Positions 24,827 to 36,902 of a stretch of 64,000 nt of DNA are shown here, one piece after another; the first letter of the stretch is position 1, and each line of letters opens with the position of its first letter. The translations under genes and the position numbers were made by a program. The stretch spans positions 1,300,060 through 1,364,059 of the forward strand of contig NZ_FORC01000001.1 of NCBI RefSeq assembly GCF_900113905.1, given 5' to 3'. This stretch comes from Phytopseudomonas argentinensis (lineage in GTDB: Bacteria > Pseudomonadota > Gammaproteobacteria > Pseudomonadales > Pseudomonadaceae). The notes under the pieces are model-generated. The model was given only the letters and a program-made list of their open reading frames with translations, was not told the DNA's origin and did no database searches.

Positions 24827-25615
24827 ATGGATATGCAACAACGCCACCCGCTCAGCGACGCCATGCGCGCGCGGGTATTGGCTGAGCTCGAACGGGTCGA
24901 GCGCGAGCGCAACGTCAAGGTGCTGTATGCCTGCGAATCGGGCAGCCGCGCCTGGGGTTTCGCCTCGACGGACAGCGACTACGACGTGCGCTTCGTCTAC
25001 GTGGAAAAACCGGACTGGTTCGTCCAGGTCGATGCGGGCCGCGACGTGATCGAGCGCCCGCTGGACGACGAGCTGGACGTCAGCGGCTGGGAGCTGCGCA
25101 AGACCCTCGGCCTGCTGCGCAAATCCAACCCGACGCTGCTGGAGTGGCTCGACTCGCCCCTGGTGTACCGCCAGGAAGATCAAGCCACGGCGCGCCTGCG
25201 CGAGCTGGCCGAGCACTTCTACAGCCCGCCGGCGGCGCGCAACCACTACCTGTCGATGGCCAGGAAGAACTTTCGCGGCTACCTGCAGGACGAGACGGTG
25301 CGTTTGAAGAAGTACTTCTACGTGCTGCGCCCGCTGCTCGCCGTGCTGTGGATCGACCAAGGCCGTGGCCGGCCGCCGATGACCTTCGCCGACCTGCTGC
25401 AGACGGTGGACGATTCAGCGCTGCTGGCCGAAGTGGACGAGCTGCTGGCCCTCAAGCGCAGCGCCGACGAGTCCGCCTACGGCCCGCGCCGCCCTGCCCT
25501 GCACGCTTTCATCGAGACGCAGCTGGAGCGGCCGGTGCCGGCGCTGCCGCGCACCCAGGCGGACAGCGGCCTGCTCGATGCCTACCTGCGCGAGATGGTT
25601 GGCCGCTATGCCTGA
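24827..25615 (+). CDS. Predicted minimal nucleotidyltransferase (COG3541 type) of the RNA repair operon
   Basis: Protein of 262 residues. The N-terminal polymerase-beta-type nucleotidyltransferase core has the nucleotide-binding GSRAWGF motif near residues 42-48 and the metal-binding acidic pair in STDSDYDVRFVYV just after; a further Asp or Glu from DELDVSGWELRK can complete the triad. The helical C-terminal half (RKNFRGYLQDETVRLKKYFY) is typical of the YcgL/COG3541 group. Such proteins are linked to rtcB/rtcA operons in comparative genomics and may add nucleotides to RNA ends or transfer AMP to a protein. It begins 16 bases after the 192-residue gene and is followed by a repeat spacer before rtcA. 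Confidence 0.8.
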   Translation: MDMQQRHPLSDAMRARVLAELERVERERNVKVLYACESGSRAWGFASTDSDYDVRFVYVEKPDWFVQVDAGRDVIERPLDDELDVSGWELRKTLGLLRKSNPTLLEWLDSPLVYRQEDQATARLRELAEHFYSPPAARNHYLSMARKNFRGYLQDETVRLKKYFYVLRPLLAVLWIDQGRGRPPMTFADLLQTVDDSALLAEVDELLALKRSADESAYGPRRPALHAFIETQLERPVPALPRTQADSGLLDAYLREMVGRYA

Positions 25616-25624
25616 GCCACGCCT

Positions 25625-25712
25625 GTAGCCCGAGTTGAGCGCAGTGATGTCCGGGCTACCACTGGAGGGACGCGGAGCGTCCCGATAGGCGTTCCCACGC
25701 AGAGCGTGGGAA
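25625..25712. repeat. Cluster of three palindromic repeats between the nucleotidyltransferase gene and rtcA
   Basis: GTAGCCCGAG...CGGGCTAC (25625-25659), GGGACGCGGAGCGTCCC, and GTTCCCACGC...GCGTGGGAAC follow each other directly. All are hairpins of kinds common between Pseudomonas genes. They may protect the upstream message or lower rtcA expression relative to rtcB. Confidence 0.65.
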
Positions 25713-25732
25713 CGATCACCAAGGATTTATAG

Positions 25733-26758
25733 ATGAACAAGGACATGCTCGAACTCGACGGCGCCATCGGCGGCGGGCAGGTGCTGCGTACGGCGCTGAG
25801 CCTGTCGATGATCACCGGCACGCCGTTTCGCATCATCAACATTCGCGCCAGGCGCAGCCGGCCGGGCCTGCTGCGCCAACACCTGACCGCGGTGCTGGCC
25901 GCCGCCGAAATCAGCGGGGCAGAAACCGAGGGCGCCGAGATGCATGCGACCACCCTGGTGTTTCGCCCCGGCACGATCCGTGGCGGCGAGTACCGCTTCG
26001 CCATTGGTTCGGCGGGTAGCTGCACCCTGGTGCTGCAAGCCATTCTGCCGGCCCTGCTGCAGGCCGCCGAACCGAGCCGCGTGCAGATCAGCGGCGGCAC
26101 CCACAACCCGGCCGCGCCACCCTTCGACTTTCTCGACCGAGCCTGGTTGCCGCTGGTGCGGCGCATGGGTGGGCAGGTCGAGGCACAACTGCACCGCCAC
26201 GGCTTCGTGCCTGCCGGTGGCGGTGCGCTGGAGGCATTCATCCAACCTTCGCCGCTGACGCCCCTGCACCTGTGCGAGCGCGGCGCCGTGATCGAACAGC
26301 GCGCGGCCGTGCTGTTGGCTGGAATTCCCGGACACGTGGGCGAACGCGAGCTGGCGCGGGTCGGCAAACGCCTGCAGTGGCCGGACGACCAGTTGCACTG
26401 CACCTGGCTGAATCAGGAACATGGCCCGGGCAATATCCTGATGCTGACGGTGGCCTGCGAGCACCTGACGGAACAGTTCTGTGCCTTTGGGCAGAGCAGC
26501 GTGCGGGCCGAAGCGGTCGCCGACCAAGCCATCGAGTCGCTGCAACGGTGGCTGGCCAGTGGCGCGGCAGTGGCCGAGCACCTGGCCGACCAGTTGCTGC
26601 TGCCGATGGCACTGGCGGGCAGCGGCAGCTTCACCACCACGCACCTGAGCAAGCACCTGCAGAGCAATATCCAGGTGATCGAGGCCTTCTGCCCGGTGAG
26701 CGTGCGCTGCACGCCGACCGGCAAGGCGTTGCGGGTCGAGGTCGGTGGCCGCGACTAG
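25733..26758 (+). CDS. rtcA: RtcA RNA 3'-terminal phosphate cyclase
   Basis: ATP-dependent enzyme of 341 residues that converts RNA 3'-phosphates to 2',3'-cyclic phosphates through an adenylylated His. It has the family start LELDGAIGGGQVLRTALSLS, the IRARRSRPGLLRQHL segment, GSAGSCTLVLQ, and GGTHNPAAPPFDFL. The region AEHLADQLLLPMALAG precedes the TTHL motif and lies where the nucleotide-binding His of E. coli RtcA occurs. The start has AAGGA 9 bases upstream. It is the last gene of the operon. Confidence 0.95.
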   Translation: MNKDMLELDGAIGGGQVLRTALSLSMITGTPFRIINIRARRSRPGLLRQHLTAVLAAAEISGAETEGAEMHATTLVFRPGTIRGGEYRFAIGSAGSCTLVLQAILPALLQAAEPSRVQISGGTHNPAAPPFDFLDRAWLPLVRRMGGQVEAQLHRHGFVPAGGGALEAFIQPSPLTPLHLCERGAVIEQRAAVLLAGIPGHVGERELARVGKRLQWPDDQLHCTWLNQEHGPGNILMLTVACEHLTEQFCAFGQSSVRAEAVADQAIESLQRWLASGAAVAEHLADQLLLPMALAGSGSFTTTHLSKHLQSNIQVIEAFCPVSVRCTPTGKALRVEVGGRD

Positions 26759-26899
26759 AACCTGTTCACGATCGCTGTCTACCGGCGAACGCGTAGTCCC
26801 TTGAGTCGACGGCAATAAGGCAGAAGCGGCCGTCCAGCGAAATGTGGGAGCGGCTTTAGCCGCGAGCTCTTTAGGTCCCACAGGCTATGCATGGGTTGT

Positions 26900-27205
26900 G
26901 GTTTTCCAGCGTTATCGCGTTGCGCTTACGTTCGGTTCCGCTCTGTCGAGCGGGTTTCTTTTGGCATCGCCCCAAAAGAAACCAAAAGGTCTAGCCCCGA
27001 CATCCGGCCCCAGCTGCGCTGGGGTTCCCTCGCTCCATCATTGCTCCGAGGGCACGCCGCGAAGGGCCGTCCCTGGCCCATCGCGGCTCTCGCGACATCC
27101 ATGTCGCTCAACCCTCTCCACAACGATTCCGCTCGGCCTTCTGAAGGGGCGATTGGTGTCGTCTGATAATTCTGTGGCATGAGGAACACCAAAAGGGCAA
27201 AGCGG
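26900..27205 (-). repeat. Dispersed intergenic repeat of about 300 bp, copy B (inverted)
   Basis: The reverse complement matches copy A (4555-4890) from CCGCTTTG...TTTTGGTG to CGATAACGCTGG. Copy B lacks the 16-base insertion of copy A in the GGTTTCTTTTGG hairpin. The remainder of the rtcA-ettA gap (26759-27321) has a CCTGTTCACGATC motif at 26761 and a GTGGGAGCGGCTTTAGCCGC REP-like hairpin at about 26846-26878. No gene is credible in the gap. Confidence 0.8.
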
Positions 27206-27280
27206 CAGACCGTCCGCTTCCGCCACATTACGGTCATCGAAATGGACGCAGGTCGAAACGCGCCAAGGAAACGCAGCCAT

Positions 27281-27309
27281 AAAAAAACGGAGCCCTGAGG
27301 CTCCGTTTT
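27281..27309 (-). terminator. Rho-independent terminator of ettA
   Basis: ACGGAGCC and GGCTCCGT form an 8-bp stem with a CTGA loop, extended by A/T pairs. On the ettA strand it ends in a run of seven T, 13 bases after the stop. Confidence 0.9.
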
Positions 27310-27321
27310 CTACAGCAGCGC

Positions 27322-28986
<1,665 letters not shown>

Positions 28987-29301
28987 AATTCAGACCTCAC
29001 TAATAAATGGCGACGATGGCGCGCACCCTATGCCAAGACGCTGCAGCACGCAAACGAAGAAATGCCGCGCCGGGGCACGGGCAGGTCGGCTTCCATAAGG
29101 AGACGACCTGCATGGCGATGACCGGGCATTTTCGGCGATCTGCGTCAGACTAGGAAGAGTAGCAAGCGGGTGACATTCGTCACCTGGGCTGGCACTTCGC
29201 CACATTTATGGCATGCTAGCGCCCCCGGGAAGCGGACGCCCTGATTACCCTTTTATCGCAGCACCGGCCTACTCGATCCCGCCGTTGCAGGACGTCATCA
29301 C
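28987..29301. other. Divergent ettA-morA intergenic region
   Basis: About 315 bases between two divergent starts. I see no gene, repeat or clear palindrome. It must hold both promoters. The TTGGC and TATGG-like hexamers present are too weak to assign. Confidence 0.4.
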
Positions 29302-32300
29302 GTGTCAGCCCCAGAAACCATTCGCCCCCAGCGCGAGACCACGATCACCCCCATGCGCCGTTCCTTCAAGGGCGCATTGATCGTGCTGGTGCTCGGCCTG
29401 TTGGTGCTGCTGCTCTGGCAACTGCAGTTCGAATTCCGTCAGTTGAAGGACAACCAGCGCACGCTGAGCCTGGCCGTCAGCGAACAGATGGCCAAGCAAC
29501 TGAGCCTGAGCATGGCCGCCATGGCCAGCGCCGGGTGTGCGGTTCTCTATGCCACTGACGAATCCCCCATGGACGCGCGGCACGAGCGCTACCTGAGCAA
29601 CCTGCGCCTGGTCTTTCCCACCCTGCAGCGTCTCATCCGCCTGGACGCCAGCGGGCAGCCGGCCACGGAAAATCCCCTGCCGCCTGACGAGCGCGCACTG
29701 CTCGACGGGCTGCAGGCCCGGGCCGGCGGCCAGCATTACTACTATGCCTTCGACCCAGGTGACAGGGGCCTTATCTACCTGCTCGTGCGGGTCGAGAACA
29801 GCACCTGGGTCCTGCAGCTGCATGCCGGAGCGCTCGACAGCTGGCTGCTCAAGGCGCCCCATGAGGATTTCTCCTGGCTGCTGGAAGATACCGCCAGCGG
29901 GCGGGTGATCGCCGATTCGCACCCCAGTGCGGCGCGCGAGCGCCGCTACCCGGCGGTAACGGCGGCCAACCAGGCGCAAACCATCCTGCTGCGCAAACTA
30001 CCCGGCTCCGACTGGCAGTTGCGTGCGATGCTCGATGAAGGCCAGGTGCAGGCCCAGGTGCTGCCGGAGATGCTCGGCAAGATCATGCTGTTCACCCTGT
30101 GCAGCCTGCTCACCCTGTTCGCCCTCTATCGCCTGGTACGCGAGCAAAGCCTGCTGCACGCGCTCAATGCCGCCTCGCGGCGCTCGCTGTACCAGGCCGC
30201 CAGCGCCCTGGGTGCCATCGAAGAGCGGGTGCTGGTCACCGACGCGACCGGTCGGCTGACCTACCTCAACCCCCAGGCCGAAGCGATGTTCGGCCTGAGC
30301 ACCCAGCACGCGCGCCAGTGGCACCTGCTCGAACTGCTGCCGCGCCTCGATCCGTTGCTGCTGCATGCCACGGCGTTCAGCAGTGACCAGGACCCCGACG
30401 TGGTGGAGATCCACCAGCACGGCCAGAGCCGCCTGTTCACCATCAGCCGCAGCGACCTCGGCGACGCCGAGCGCCACCTGGGCTTCGTCTGGGTACTGCG
30501 CGACGTCACCGAGCAGCAGCAGGCCACGCGCGTACTGCAGGAAACCCGCCGACGCTACCAGGACATCTTCGATGGCACCGGTACCGCACTCTGCGTGCTC
30601 GACCTCGCCGGCCTCTACCATTTCCTGCGCGAGCAGGGCCTCGATAGCGGCGCCCAACTAAAAGCCTGGCTGGACGCCAACCCGCAGCGCCACGGCGAAC
30701 TGCTGCAGCACATGCGCTTTACCGAAACCAATCAGATCGCCCTGCGCCTGCTAGGCGTGAGCACCACCGAGCAGGCCTGGGAACAGCTGATCAACCGTGG
30801 TGCGGTACGGGCCGATGGCTTCCGCGCCCAACTCAGCGCCGCCCTGCTCGATGGCGGCGGCCACCTGGAGCTGGAAAGCCACATCGAGGGTGCCAACGGC
30901 ATCGTTCGCCACCTATGGCTGGTGATGCGCCTGCCGGAAAGTCCCCAGGACCTGCACGCGGTCGCCCTGAGCATCAGCGACATCACCAGCCGCAAGCGCA
31001 TGGAACTGTCGCTGGTCGAGCGCGAGCGCTTCTGGTCCGAAGTGGTGCGCGCCGTGCCGGACACCCTGTACGTCACCGAGCTGCCCAGCCGCACGCAGCT
31101 GTTCAGCAACCACGATTTCGCCAGCCGCCTGGGCTACGAAGCAGGCACCCTGACCAGCCACGGCGAGAATTGGTGGAAGCACATCGTCCATCCCGATGAT
31201 CACGACCTGCATGAGCGCGTTCTCAACCTGCAGCGCGTACTGGGCAAAGGCGTGCTGCTCGAATCACAGTTGCGCGTGCGCCACCGCGACGGCTCCTGGC
31301 GCTGGTTCAGCATCACCGAGCAGGCCCTGGCGCGCGATGCCAATGGCTGGGTCAGCCGCCTGATCAGCGTGGCCAGGGACATCACCAAACAGATCGCCCG
31401 CAATGAATCGCTGCGTGAAAACGAGCACCGCTACCGCATGCTCGCCGAAAGCATCAGCGACGTGATCTTCTCCACCGACAACCTGCTCAACCTCAACTAT
31501 GTCAGCCCCTCGGTGCACAGCGTGCTCGGCTATCCCGCGCAGTGGGTACAGGCCAATGGGTTCGGCAGCCTGGCGACCAACCCGCAGCAGCTCGCCGCGG
31601 TTTATGCGCTGCTCGAACGCATCCGCAGCACCCTCGGTATACAGCAGCAGATGCATGAGCTGCGCCAGACACTCACCCCACAGCTGTTCATCCTCGACCT
31701 GCTGCGCGCCGACGGCCGCAAGATTCCCGTGGAGCTGCGCCTGGTGCCGATGTGGGACGACAATGGCAAGTTCGAAGGCCTGCTCGGCGTAGGCCGCGAC
31801 GTGACCCAGCAGCGTCGCGCCGAGAAGGATCTGCGCATGGCCGCCACGGTATTCGAGCACTCCACGGCGGCGATCCTGGTCACCGACCCGGCGGGCTACA
31901 TCGTGCAGGTCAATAACGCCTTCAGCCGGGTCAGCGGCTACAGTGCCGAGCAGGTGCTCGACCAGCTGCCCGGCATGCTCACCGCCGACAGCCAGCAGAG
32001 CACCCACCTGCATTACGTGCTCAACCAGCTGCACCAGCGCGGCACCTGGGAAGGCGAGATATGGCTCAAGCGCCGCGACGGCGAGAACTTCCCGGCCTGG
32101 GTCGGCATCACTGCGGTGCATGACGAGGAAGGCGACCTGGTCAGCTACGTGTGCTTCTTCAGCGACATCAGCGAACGCAAGGCCAGCGAGCAGCGCATCC
32201 ACCGCCTGGCCTACTACGACGCCCTGACCCAGCTGCCCAACCGCACCTTGTTCCAGGACCGCCTGCACACCGCCCTGCAGCACGCCGAACGGCACCGCGA

Positions 32301-33519
32301 ATGGGTTGTGCTGATGTTCCTCGACCTCGACCGCTTCAAGCCGATCAACGACTCGCTCGGCCACGCCGCCGGCGACCGCATGCTCAAGGACGTGGCGGTG
32401 CGCCTGGCCGCCTGCGTGGGCGACGACGACACCGTGGCGCGCATGGGCGGCGACGAATTCACCCTGCTGCTGCGCTCCAGCGCCAGCCGCGACGCCGCCC
32501 TGCACCGCGCCATCCATGTGGCCGAACAGATCCTCGCCAGCCTGGCCCAGGCCTTTGTGCTCGAAGGCCGCGAGTTCTTTGTCACCGCCAGTATCGGCAT
32601 CGCCCTCGGCCCGCAGGACGGCAACGAGCCGAGCCAGTTGATGAAGAACGCCGATACCGCCATGTACCACGCCAAGGAGCGCGGCAAGAACAACTTCCAG
32701 TTCTACCAGGCGGACATGAACGCCAGCGCCCTGGAGCGCCTGGAACTCGAAGGCGACCTGCGCCATGCGCTCGAGCAGGGCGAGTTCCTGCTCCACTACC
32801 AGCCGCAGTTCTCCGGCAACGGCAAGCGCCTGACCGGCGTCGAGGCGCTGCTGCGCTGGCAGCATCCCAAGCGTGGCCTGGTGGCGCCCGATGCGTTCAT
32901 CCCGGTGCTCGAGGAGCTCGGCCTGGTGGTGCAGGTTGGCGACTGGGTGCTGGCCGAAGCCTGTCGCCAGCTGAGCATCTGGCACCACAACAAGATCCGC
33001 GTGCCAAAGGTGTCGGTGAACCTCTCGGCCCGCCAGTTCAGTGACGGCGACCTGCGCCAGCGCATCGAGCGCACCCTGGCCGACAGCCGTATCCCCGCGG
33101 CATGCCTGGAGCTGGAGCTGACCGAAAGCATCCTCATGCAGGACGTCGGCGCCGCACTGCAGACCCTCACCGACCTGAAGAACCTGGGCCTGTGCATCGC
33201 CATCGACGACTTCGGCACCGGCTACTCGTCGCTCAACTACCTCAAGCAGTTCCCCATCGACGTGCTGAAGATCGACCGCAGCTTCGTCGACGGCCTGCCC
33301 CAGGGCGAGCAAGACGGGCAGATCGCCCGCGCCATCATCGCCATGGCCCACAGCCTGAACATGTCGGTGATCGCCGAAGGCGTCGAGACCCAGCAGCAGC
33401 TCGACTTCCTGCGCACCCACGACTGCGACGAGGTGCAGGGCTACCTGCTGGGCCGGCCGATGCCCGCCCACCAGTTCGAGGCGCAGTTCTGCGGGCGCAG
33501 CCTGTTCATGCTCGAGTGA
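29302..33519 (+). CDS. morA: MorA-type cyclic-di-GMP regulator (multi-PAS, GGDEF and EAL)
   Basis: Inner-membrane protein of 1405 residues. Helix 1 (about 24-42) and helix 2 (about 258-277) bound a periplasmic sensor region. Several PAS/PAC modules follow at about 295-1000 (for example LVTDATGRLTYLNPQ, VTDPAGYIVQVNNAF). The GGDEF domain is intact at 1049-1053 (ARMGGDEF). The EAL domain is intact (EALLRW from 1181, then ELTES, IDDFGTGYSSL and KIDRSF). The allosteric I-site RxxD is replaced by GDDD. The start is GTG with AGGAC upstream. Gene order ettA-morA-glyA and length match P. aeruginosa MorA, which controls motility and biofilm formation. Both synthesis and breakdown of c-di-GMP are possible. 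Confidence 0.9.
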   Translation: MSAPETIRPQRETTITPMRRSFKGALIVLVLGLLVLLLWQLQFEFRQLKDNQRTLSLAVSEQMAKQLSLSMAAMASAGCAVLYATDESPMDARHERYLSNLRLVFPTLQRLIRLDASGQPATENPLPPDERALLDGLQARAGGQHYYYAFDPGDRGLIYLLVRVENSTWVLQLHAGALDSWLLKAPHEDFSWLLEDTASGRVIADSHPSAARERRYPAVTAANQAQTILLRKLPGSDWQLRAMLDEGQVQAQVLPEMLGKIMLFTLCSLLTLFALYRLVREQSLLHALNAASRRSLYQAASALGAIEERVLVTDATGRLTYLNPQAEAMFGLSTQHARQWHLLELLPRLDPLLLHATAFSSDQDPDVVEIHQHGQSRLFTISRSDLGDAERHLGFVWVLRDVTEQQQATRVLQETRRRYQDIFDGTGTALCVLDLAGLYHFLREQGLDSGAQLKAWLDANPQRHGELLQHMRFTETNQIALRLLGVSTTEQAWEQLINRGAVRADGFRAQLSAALLDGGGHLELESHIEGANGIVRHLWLVMRLPESPQDLHAVALSISDITSRKRMELSLVERERFWSEVVRAVPDTLYVTELPSRTQLFSNHDFASRLGYEAGTLTSHGENWWKHIVHPDDHDLHERVLNLQRVLGKGVLLESQLRVRHRDGSWRWFSITEQALARDANGWVSRLISVARDITKQIARNESLRENEHRYRMLAESISDVIFSTDNLLNLNYVSPSVHSVLGYPAQWVQANGFGSLATNPQQLAAVYALLERIRSTLGIQQQMHELRQTLTPQLFILDLLRADGRKIPVELRLVPMWDDNGKFEGLLGVGRDVTQQRRAEKDLRMAATVFEHSTAAILVTDPAGYIVQVNNAFSRVSGYSAEQVLDQLPGMLTADSQQSTHLHYVLNQLHQRGTWEGEIWLKRRDGENFPAWVGITAVHDEEGDLVSYVCFFSDISERKASEQRIHRLAYYDALTQLPNRTLFQDRLHTALQHAERHREWVVLMFLDLDRFKPINDSLGHAAGDRMLKDVAVRLAACVGDDDTVARMGGDEFTLLLRSSASRDAALHRAIHVAEQILASLAQAFVLEGREFFVTASIGIALGPQDGNEPSQLMKNADTAMYHAKERGKNNFQFYQADMNASALERLELEGDLRHALEQGEFLLHYQPQFSGNGKRLTGVEALLRWQHPKRGLVAPDAFIPVLEELGLVVQVGDWVLAEACRQLSIWHHNKIRVPKVSVNLSARQFSDGDLRQRIERTLADSRIPAACLELELTESILMQDVGAALQTLTDLKNLGLCIAIDDFGTGYSSLNYLKQFPIDVLKIDRSFVDGLPQGEQDGQIARAIIAMAHSLNMSVIAEGVETQQQLDFLRTHDCDEVQGYLLGRPMPAHQFEAQFCGRSLFMLE

Positions 33520-33641
33520 TCAGGGCGCTTCGTGAGCGCCACTTGTCCCGGTCATGATCACGCTTCATATGCCTGGTCAGCTCGGATGCGGTAGAATCCG
33601 CACCCTATTTCATCCGCCCAGCTGACTTTCAGGGGATTGCC

Positions 33642-34895
<1,254 letters not shown>

Positions 34896-34915
34896 GCCTC
34901 GACGCAGCAACAAAG

Positions 34916-34942
34916 AGCCCGGCCAAGTGCCGGGCTTTTTTA
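34916..34942 (+). terminator. Rho-independent terminator of glyA
   Basis: GCCCGGC and GCCGGGC around CAAGT, followed by six T, 21 bases after the glyA stop. Confidence 0.93.
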
Positions 34943-34970
34943 TGGGGGCCATCAAATGCCGCGGGGGCGC

Positions 34971-35276
34971 TCAGATCGTTTCTTTCAGAGCGGCCAGCAG
35001 CTGCGCGATCTTTTTCTCGTCGCGCTTGTAATAGGTCCAGGGGCCGATGCGCTGCGAGGTGACCAGTTGAGCACGCTGCAGCGCCGCCAGGTAATTGGAC
35101 ACAGTGGACTGGGACAGGCCGACCCGCTCCTGGATGATGCTCACGCACACCCCCAACTGGTCGGCATCGGCTTCCTGCTCCGGGAAGTTCTGCCTGGGGT
35201 TCTTCAGCAAGCTGAGAATGGCCAGGCGGGTCGGGTTATCCAGCGCCTTGAGCGCCTCACTGACATCGATATTCAT
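34971..35276 (-). CDS. ArsR-family transcriptional regulator
   Basis: Winged-helix protein of about 101 residues. It has the ArsR fold: ALKALDNPTRLAILSLL opening helix, recognition region QERVGLSQSTVSNYLAALQRA, and wing GPWTYYKRDE. There are no CxC metal-binding pairs; a single Cys lies in LGVCVSII, which may be a redox or electrophile sensor or may have no such role. I use the ATG at 35276; an in-frame GTG lies four codons upstream and neither has a clear ribosome site. It lies 88 bases after the Old Yellow Enzyme gene on the same strand, so it probably controls that reductase. Confidence 0.8.
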   Translation of the reverse strand: MNIDVSEALKALDNPTRLAILSLLKNPRQNFPEQEADADQLGVCVSIIQERVGLSQSTVSNYLAALQRAQLVTSQRIGPWTYYKRDEKKIAQLLAALKETI

Positions 35277-35364
35277 GGTCTGCGGCACAGAGTGGTTTCG
35301 GCGATTTTACGCTACTTGCAGCCATACCGCTGCGTACCTTCGGCCAGTGAAGCAAACCGGCGCC

Positions 35365-36489
35365 TCAGCCCTTGTAGGCCGGGTAGTCGCTGTAGCCTTG
35401 GTGCGTTCCGCCATACATGCTGGCGGCATCCAGCGGGTTGAGCGGCCAGCCATTGGCGATGCGCGCCGGTAAATCCGGGTTGGCGATGAAGGGCCGGCCA
35501 AAGGCGATCAGGTCCGCCCAACCCGCCTCAATCGCCTCGGCGGCAAGCTCGGCGGTGTACTTGCCGGCGTAGAGGATCTTGCCGCCAAATGCCGAGCGAA
35601 CGGCGTTGCGGAAGCTGTCTGGCAAGCGCGGGGCGGCGTCCCAGTCCGCTTCTGCCAGCGACAGGTAGGCAATGCCGATCTCTTGCAGGATCTTGACTGC
35701 CTCGACATAGGTTTCATGGGGATCGTCCTCGACCAGGCCGAGGTAAACACGTTCCTCGGTGGTGCTGGCGAACAGCGGCGAAAAGCGCACGCCCATGCGA
35801 TCCGCGCCGATGACCTCGGCAATGGCCTGGGTGACCTCGCGCAAAAAGCGCAGACGATTGTGCAGCGAGCCACCGTACTCGTCGGTTCTCAGGTTGCTGT
35901 GTGCGGAAATGAACTGGTTGACCAGGTAACCGTTGGCGCAGTGAATTTCGATACCGTCGAAGCCAGCCTCCATCGCGTTGCGTGCTGCCTGAACATAGAG
36001 CTGCACCAACGCTTTGACTTCATCGGTGGCCAGGGCGCGGGGCACCGACGGCTCGGCCAGGATGCCGCTCCCGGGCCCCGTCTCGATGAATACCTTGACG
36101 CTGCTCGCGGCAATGGCAGACGGCGCGACCGGCGCGCCACCGCCAGGCTGCAGCGAGGTGTGAGACACCCTGCCGACATGCCAGAGCTGCGCGAAGATCA
36201 CACCGCCCTCGGCATGTACCGCATCCGTGACTTGCCGCCAGCCCTCGACCTGCTCGGCGCTGTGTATGCCCGGGGTCCAGGCATAGCCCTGGCCACGGGG
36301 CTCGATCTGCGTGCCTTCGGTGACCATGAAACCGGCACCGGCGCGTTGCCGGTAATAGGTGGCCATCAGCGGGTTGGCAACGTTGCCCGGCTGGGTGCTG
36401 CGCGAACGCGTCAGCGGCGGCAGGACGATGCGATTGCGCAAGGTAAAGGGGCCCAGCTGGGTAGGCGTGAACAGGGCTTCGTGATTCAT
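35365..36489 (-). CDS. Old Yellow Enzyme-family alkene/NADH:flavin reductase (NemA-like)
   Basis: FMN-dependent TIM-barrel reductase of about 374 residues. It opens with LFTPTQLGPFTLRNRIVLPPLTR. It contains the FMN-binding QLWHVGRVSH, the substrate-binding GFDGIEIHCANGYLVNQF with the H/N pair, and the C-terminal IAFGRPFIANPDLPARI. It reduces activated C=C bonds such as maleimides, enones or nitro esters; the natural role is usually detoxification of electrophiles. I chose the ATG at 36489, at the start of the conserved domain; an in-frame ATG at 36504 is possible. The ArsR regulator follows it. Confidence 0.85.
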   Translation of the reverse strand: MNHEALFTPTQLGPFTLRNRIVLPPLTRSRSTQPGNVANPLMATYYRQRAGAGFMVTEGTQIEPRGQGYAWTPGIHSAEQVEGWRQVTDAVHAEGGVIFAQLWHVGRVSHTSLQPGGGAPVAPSAIAASSVKVFIETGPGSGILAEPSVPRALATDEVKALVQLYVQAARNAMEAGFDGIEIHCANGYLVNQFISAHSNLRTDEYGGSLHNRLRFLREVTQAIAEVIGADRMGVRFSPLFASTTEERVYLGLVEDDPHETYVEAVKILQEIGIAYLSLAEADWDAAPRLPDSFRNAVRSAFGGKILYAGKYTAELAAEAIEAGWADLIAFGRPFIANPDLPARIANGWPLNPLDAASMYGGTHQGYSDYPAYKG

Positions 36490-36902
36490 GGCGTAAAAGT
36501 GCATTCCAGACAGGTACTGACAAAAGAAGGCGCAGAGGCGCAGCCGCAAGGCTGCAACACTCCACGCGATCATCGGGGGCGCATACTAATCGTCATATCT
36601 ACAAATGCCAATATGCAAATATCTAATTATATAATCTCTCGCTGTAGCAAGTGCCGGTACTGCAGTGACGCACCTATGGCCAACAGGCCTCGATCGACCT
36701 ACCCGGAAGAGCAGGCCCGCTACAGCAGCGCTGCTGTGTACTGAAGATGACGGGCTGGCAAGCCGGCGCCGGGGGAACAGCCCCAGGCGATGGGGCACCG
36801 CCGATATGAGCTGGAGTGCACCGCGCAACGAAAAAGCCGCGCATTGGGCGCGGCTCGTTCGGCGGGTCTTTCAGGCGGGATCGCGCGGCCAGGCCGCCCT
36901 GA
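36490..36902. other. Gap between the reductase gene and the lipoprotein gene
   Basis: About 413 bases without a convincing gene. The first 150 are AT-rich and hold near-repeats CATATCTAC, CAATATGC and AAATATCTAA (36595-36635), a plausible promoter and operator for the reductase. The rest is ordinary GC-rich sequence, apart from the terminator at 36831-36855. A 22-codon frame at 36676 has no ribosome site. Confidence 0.4.
36831..36855 (-). terminator. Terminator downstream of the small lipoprotein gene
   Basis: On the minus strand GCCGCGC, a five-base loop and GCGCGGC are followed by five T. Confidence 0.85.
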
